A stretch of 7,102 bases of DNA from Alphaproteobacteria bacterium (GTDB taxonomy: Bacteria; Pseudomonadota; Alphaproteobacteria; Rhodospirillales; Rhodospirillaceae), in contig QKGW01000124.1 of the NCBI GenBank assembly GCA_003250275.1, positions 1-7,102 on the forward strand, given 5' to 3'. This document shows, piece by piece, positions 4,398 to 7,102 of this stretch (position 1 is its first letter; each line of letters begins with the position of its first letter). A model generated the notes under the pieces. That model did no database searches and was not told the origin of the DNA. It saw only the letters and a list, made by a program, of their open reading frames with translations. Position numbers and translations under genes: made by a program.

Positions 4398-6731
4398 ATG
4401 GACGCCAAGCCCGCTCTTTCCTTCGGCGACCTGCGCCAGCCGATCTCCGAAATGATCTGGCGCGAGAAGTACCGCGCCGTCTCCGCCACCGGCGAGTCCG
4501 CAGAGGCGACCCCCGCCGACACCCACGCGCGCGTCGTCGCCGGAGTCTACGCCAACGACCCCGCCGCCGCGGTTCACGCGCCGCGCGCCGCCGCCGCGAT
4601 GGACGCGATGGAGTGGTGCCCCGCCGGGCGCATTCTCGCGGGCGCGGGCACCGGCCGCCGGGTGACGATGATCAACTGCTTCGTCAACGACACCGTGCCG
4701 GATTCGATGGCCGGGATCATGGCCGCCAACACCCGCGCCGCGCTCACCATGCAGCAGGGCGGCGGCATCGGCACCGACTTCTCGACCATCCGCCCCAAGG
4801 GCGCGCTCGTCGACAAGACCGGCTCGATCGCCTCCGGCCCGATCTCGTTCATGGAAATCTGGCAGGCGATGTGCGGCACGATCATGTCGGGCGGCACCCG
4901 CCGCGGCGCGATGATGGGCACCCTCGCCGACGACCACCCCGACCTGCTCGACTTCATCGCCGCCAAGCAGACCCCCGGCAAGCTCACCAACTTCAACGTC
5001 TCGGTGCTGGTTTCCGACGCGCTGATGCAGGCGGTCGAGACGGACGGCACCTGGGACCTCGGCTTCCCGGTGCGCCCCGCCGACCCGGCGCAGCTGGTCG
5101 CGGTGGCGGAGCGCGGCGGCCGCCCGTGGTACGTCTACCGCCGCCTGAAGGCGCGCGACCTGTGGGACGCGATCATCCGCGCCACCTTCGACGCCGCCGA
5201 GCCCGGCGTGATTTTCATCGACCGGGTGAACGCCGCGAACAACCTCGGCTACTGCGAGACGCTGCACTGCACCAACCCCTGCGGCGAGCAGCCGCTGCCA
5301 CCGAACGGCGCCTGCAACCTCGGCTGCGTCAACCTCGCGGCGCTGGTGCGCGCGCCGTTCTCCGAGGCCGCGGTCTTCGACTTCGACCGCCTCGCCGAGG
5401 TCGCGGCGATCGGCGTACGCTTCCTCGACAACGTTCTCGACGTCACCAACTACCCGGTGCCGGAGCAGGCCGAGGAAGCCGCCGACAAGCGCCGCACCGG
5501 CGTCGGCATCATGGGCCTCGGCACCGCGTTGCAGATGCTCGGCCTGCGCTACGGCTCGGCGGAAGCCGAGGAGATGGTCGCGAAGATCATGGAGGCGCTG
5601 CGCGACGCGTGCTACCGCGCCTCGGTCGACCTCGCCGAGGAGCGCGGCGCGTTCCCGCTGTTCGAGGCCGAGGCGTTCCTCGACCGCCCGTTCGTGCGCG
5701 GCCTGCCCGAGGACGTCCGCGCCGGCATCGCCGCGCACGGCATCCGCAACGGCGTGCTCCTCACCGTCGCGCCGACCGGCACCACCGCGATCTACAACGC
5801 CAACGTCTCCTCCGGCCTCGAACCGACTTTCGGCTGGCGCTACTTCCGCAAGGTGCTGCAGGCCGACGGCAGCCAGCGCGAGTTCGCCGTGCTCGACGCC
5901 GGGTTCCTCGCCTACTGCCGCGCCAACGCGCTCGACCCGGCGACCGCCGCGCTCGACGACCTGCCGCCGCACATGGTCTCGGCGCTCGAACTCTCGGTCG
6001 ACGAGCACCTGCGCACCCAGGCGATCTGCCAGCAGTACGTCGACGCGAGCATCAGCAAGACGATCAACTGCCCGCCGGACATGGAATTCGAGGCGTTCAA
6101 GGCGGTGTACGCGCGCGCCTACGAGCTCGGCTGCAAGGGCTGCACCACCTACCGCCCGTCGCCGCTGCGCACCTCGGTGCTCTCCACCACCGCCTCGTCC
6201 CCGGTAGCCGCGCCGCAGACGGCGGAATCTCTCGCGCCGCGCCCCGAAGCGCTCTCGGGCACCACCTACAAGCTCAAGTGGCCGACCACCGACGAGAACT
6301 TCTACGTCACCATCAACGACATCGTGAACGGCCACGGCCGCCGCCGCCCGTTCGAGATCTTCATCGCCTCGCGCTCGGCGGAACACGCCGAGCTGCTTTC
6401 GGCGCTGACCATCACCCTCTCCGCGATCATGCGCCGCACCGAGGATCCGTCGTTCCTGATCGAGGACCTGCAGACCGTGCGCGGCGCACAGGGCGCCTGG
6501 GTCAACGGGCGCTACGTCAACGGCATCGTCGCGCTGATCGCCGACGTGATGCGCCGCCACCTCGAAGGCCTCGGCCTGATCGAGAGCGACGATCTGCCGT
6601 CGCCGGTCGCCGACGCGCCGACGGCGGCGACGCCCGCGGGCGACATCTGCCCGCAATGCCACGCACCCACCCTGTTCCGCCAGGAAGGCTGCAAGAAATG
6701 CATCAACTGCGGGTACTCCACCTGCGGCTGA
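4398..6731 (+). CDS. nrdJ: NrdJ, adenosylcobalamin-dependent (class II) ribonucleotide reductase
   Basis: NrdJ reduces ribonucleotides to deoxyribonucleotides for DNA synthesis, using coenzyme B12 to make a thiyl radical, so it needs neither oxygen nor a separate radical subunit. From ATG 4398 it is 777 residues. N293, C295 and E297 in TNPCGEQ match the catalytic Asn, radical Cys and Glu. C94 (INCF) and C306 are the expected redox pair; the 11-residue gap from C295 to C306 equals that in Thermotoga NrdJ (C322/C333). A PTGTTA loop and SSGLEPTF follow in the barrel. GCKGCTTYRP is around 578-587, then comes a Ser/Ala/Pro linker and a TSCPD-type domain (about 622-720). The tail has six Cys (751, 754, 765, 768, 771, 776) in CxxC...CxxCxxCGxSxC order, a likely redox or zinc tail. 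No N-terminal ATP-cone is visible. The start ATG has GGAG 10 nt upstream; GTG 4332 would add 22 residues but lacks a ribosome site and lies in a DnaA-like box. Confidence 0.96.
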   Translation: MDAKPALSFGDLRQPISEMIWREKYRAVSATGESAEATPADTHARVVAGVYANDPAAAVHAPRAAAAMDAMEWCPAGRILAGAGTGRRVTMINCFVNDTVPDSMAGIMAANTRAALTMQQGGGIGTDFSTIRPKGALVDKTGSIASGPISFMEIWQAMCGTIMSGGTRRGAMMGTLADDHPDLLDFIAAKQTPGKLTNFNVSVLVSDALMQAVETDGTWDLGFPVRPADPAQLVAVAERGGRPWYVYRRLKARDLWDAIIRATFDAAEPGVIFIDRVNAANNLGYCETLHCTNPCGEQPLPPNGACNLGCVNLAALVRAPFSEAAVFDFDRLAEVAAIGVRFLDNVLDVTNYPVPEQAEEAADKRRTGVGIMGLGTALQMLGLRYGSAEAEEMVAKIMEALRDACYRASVDLAEERGAFPLFEAEAFLDRPFVRGLPEDVRAGIAAHGIRNGVLLTVAPTGTTAIYNANVSSGLEPTFGWRYFRKVLQADGSQREFAVLDAGFLAYCRANALDPATAALDDLPPHMVSALELSVDEHLRTQAICQQYVDASISKTINCPPDMEFEAFKAVYARAYELGCKGCTTYRPSPLRTSVLSTTASSPVAAPQTAESLAPRPEALSGTTYKLKWPTTDENFYVTINDIVNGHGRRRPFEIFIASRSAEHAELLSALTITLSAIMRRTEDPSFLIEDLQTVRGAQGAWVNGRYVNGIVALIADVMRRHLEGLGLIESDDLPSPVADAPTAATPAGDICPQCHAPTLFRQEGCKKCINCGYSTCG
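6682..6688 (+). promoter_or_regulatory. Ribosome binding site inside the nrdJ 3' end
   Basis: AGGAAGG lies 9 nt before ATG 6698, within the codons of the NrdJ Cys-rich tail. It decides the start of the downstream gene, because no other in-frame start codon precedes the signal peptide. Translation of the two genes is probably coupled. Confidence 0.6.
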
Positions 6732-7102
6732 TCGGGCTCGCGCTCGCGCTGCCGCTCGCCTTCGCGCCCGCCGCCCTCGCCGCGGGCGAGGCGCAGTGCG
6801 CCGCGATCAAGGCCGCGGTGGACGCGGTGCCGGGCGAGGCGCCGGGCGCGGGTGGCGAATCCGCCCTCGAAGGCGCGGCCTTCACCTACGACAACGCACT
6901 CGCGGTGATGGCGCTCTACGCCTGCGGCCATCCCGCCCAGGCGCATCGCGTCGGCGAGGCGCTGCTCGCCGCCTCCGCCGCCGACCGCGCCGGGTCCGCC
7001 GGGCGCATCCGCAACGCCTACCGCGCCGGACCGGTGCGGGAGTATCCGCCGCCGCCGATGGGGTGGTGGAGCTCGGCCCGCGCCGCCTGGCTCGAGGACC
7101 CC
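6698..7102 (+). CDS. Exported protein, possibly alpha/alpha-toroid glycosidase-like, partial (3' end beyond window)
   Basis: The frame opens at ATG 6698 and remains open for 135 codons to the window end. Residues 1-28 look like a Sec signal peptide: basic n-region (R5, R10), hydrophobic core at about 11-23, and an ALA cleavage motif at 26-28. The mature part contains TFTYDNA-like FTYDNALAVMALYACG, then GRIRNAYRAGP, MGWW and a final AAWLEDP. Helical pairs with a TYDNA-type motif and Trp/Tyr-rich connections resemble six-hairpin (alpha/alpha) glycosidase-like periplasmic proteins. I recognise the pattern only loosely and do not name a family or substrate. The start overlaps the nrdJ 3' end by 34 nt in a different frame, so the n-region of the signal peptide and the NrdJ Cys tail are encoded by the same DNA. 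Base composition matches the neighbours. The gene is real with fair confidence; the function is open. Confidence 0.62.
   Translation, partial: MHQLRVLHLRLIGLALALPLAFAPAALAAGEAQCAAIKAAVDAVPGEAPGAGGESALEGAAFTYDNALAVMALYACGHPAQAHRVGEALLAASAADRAGSAGRIRNAYRAGPVREYPPPPMGWWSSARAAWLEDP

Noticed and set aside
3845..4522. 225-codon minus-strand frame spanning the plsC end, the gap and the nrdJ start
   Set aside because: It is antisense to both genes at its ends and Arg/Ser-rich, and it lacks recognisable motifs. The gap part is better explained by regulatory sites.
4347..6662. 771-codon open frame on the minus strand opposite nrdJ
   Set aside because: Same artefact: a composition-driven shadow of nrdJ, rich in Arg, Val, Gly and His, with no motif and no ribosome site considered credible.

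Overview
The window is a GC-rich stretch of a Gram-negative bacterial chromosome, most likely an alphaproteobacterium and possibly from the Rhodospirillales. Four things point this way. There is a protein with an N-terminal MJ0042-type zinc ribbon and a DUF3426-like C-terminus, as in Caulobacter ZitP. It is transcribed divergently from ftsEX. The operon order is ftsE-ftsX-YdcF/DUF218-plsC. The ribonucleotide reductase is coenzyme-B12-dependent (class II). Taxonomy is inferred from gene content and composition only; no marker gene is present.

Layout. Positions 1-911 (minus strand) hold the ZitP-like membrane protein, cut by the window start so that its C-terminal end is missing. A 139-bp divergent gap (912-1050) holds its likely sigma70 promoter and the leader of ftsE. 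Positions 1051-4016 (plus strand) are a tightly packed four-gene operon: ftsE, ftsX, a YdcF/ElyC-type DUF218 membrane protein and plsC. All three junctions have zero spacing or a 4-nt overlap. A 381-bp non-coding gap (4017-4397) follows. It has a DnaA-box-like 14-mer near each end (one contains a perfect TTATCCACA on the minus strand), a GC-rich hairpin and a markedly AT-rich island. Positions 4398-6731 encode NrdJ. Positions 6698-7102 encode the start of an exported protein that overlaps the nrdJ 3' end by 34 nt in another frame and runs off the window.

How they fit together. The left part is a cell-envelope and division module. FtsEX is the ATP-driven membrane complex that couples the division ring to peptidoglycan hydrolysis. 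The YdcF-like protein belongs to a family linked to envelope biogenesis, and PlsC makes phosphatidic acid for new membrane. The divergent zinc-ribbon protein resembles a polar organiser that affects cytokinesis in Caulobacter. The right part supplies deoxyribonucleotides for DNA replication, and its upstream gap carries the replication-type (DnaA) motifs. No mobile element, CRISPR array, tRNA or rRNA was seen. This is mostly core genome; the points most worth following up are regulatory sites and gene boundaries, not a new defence or mobile system.
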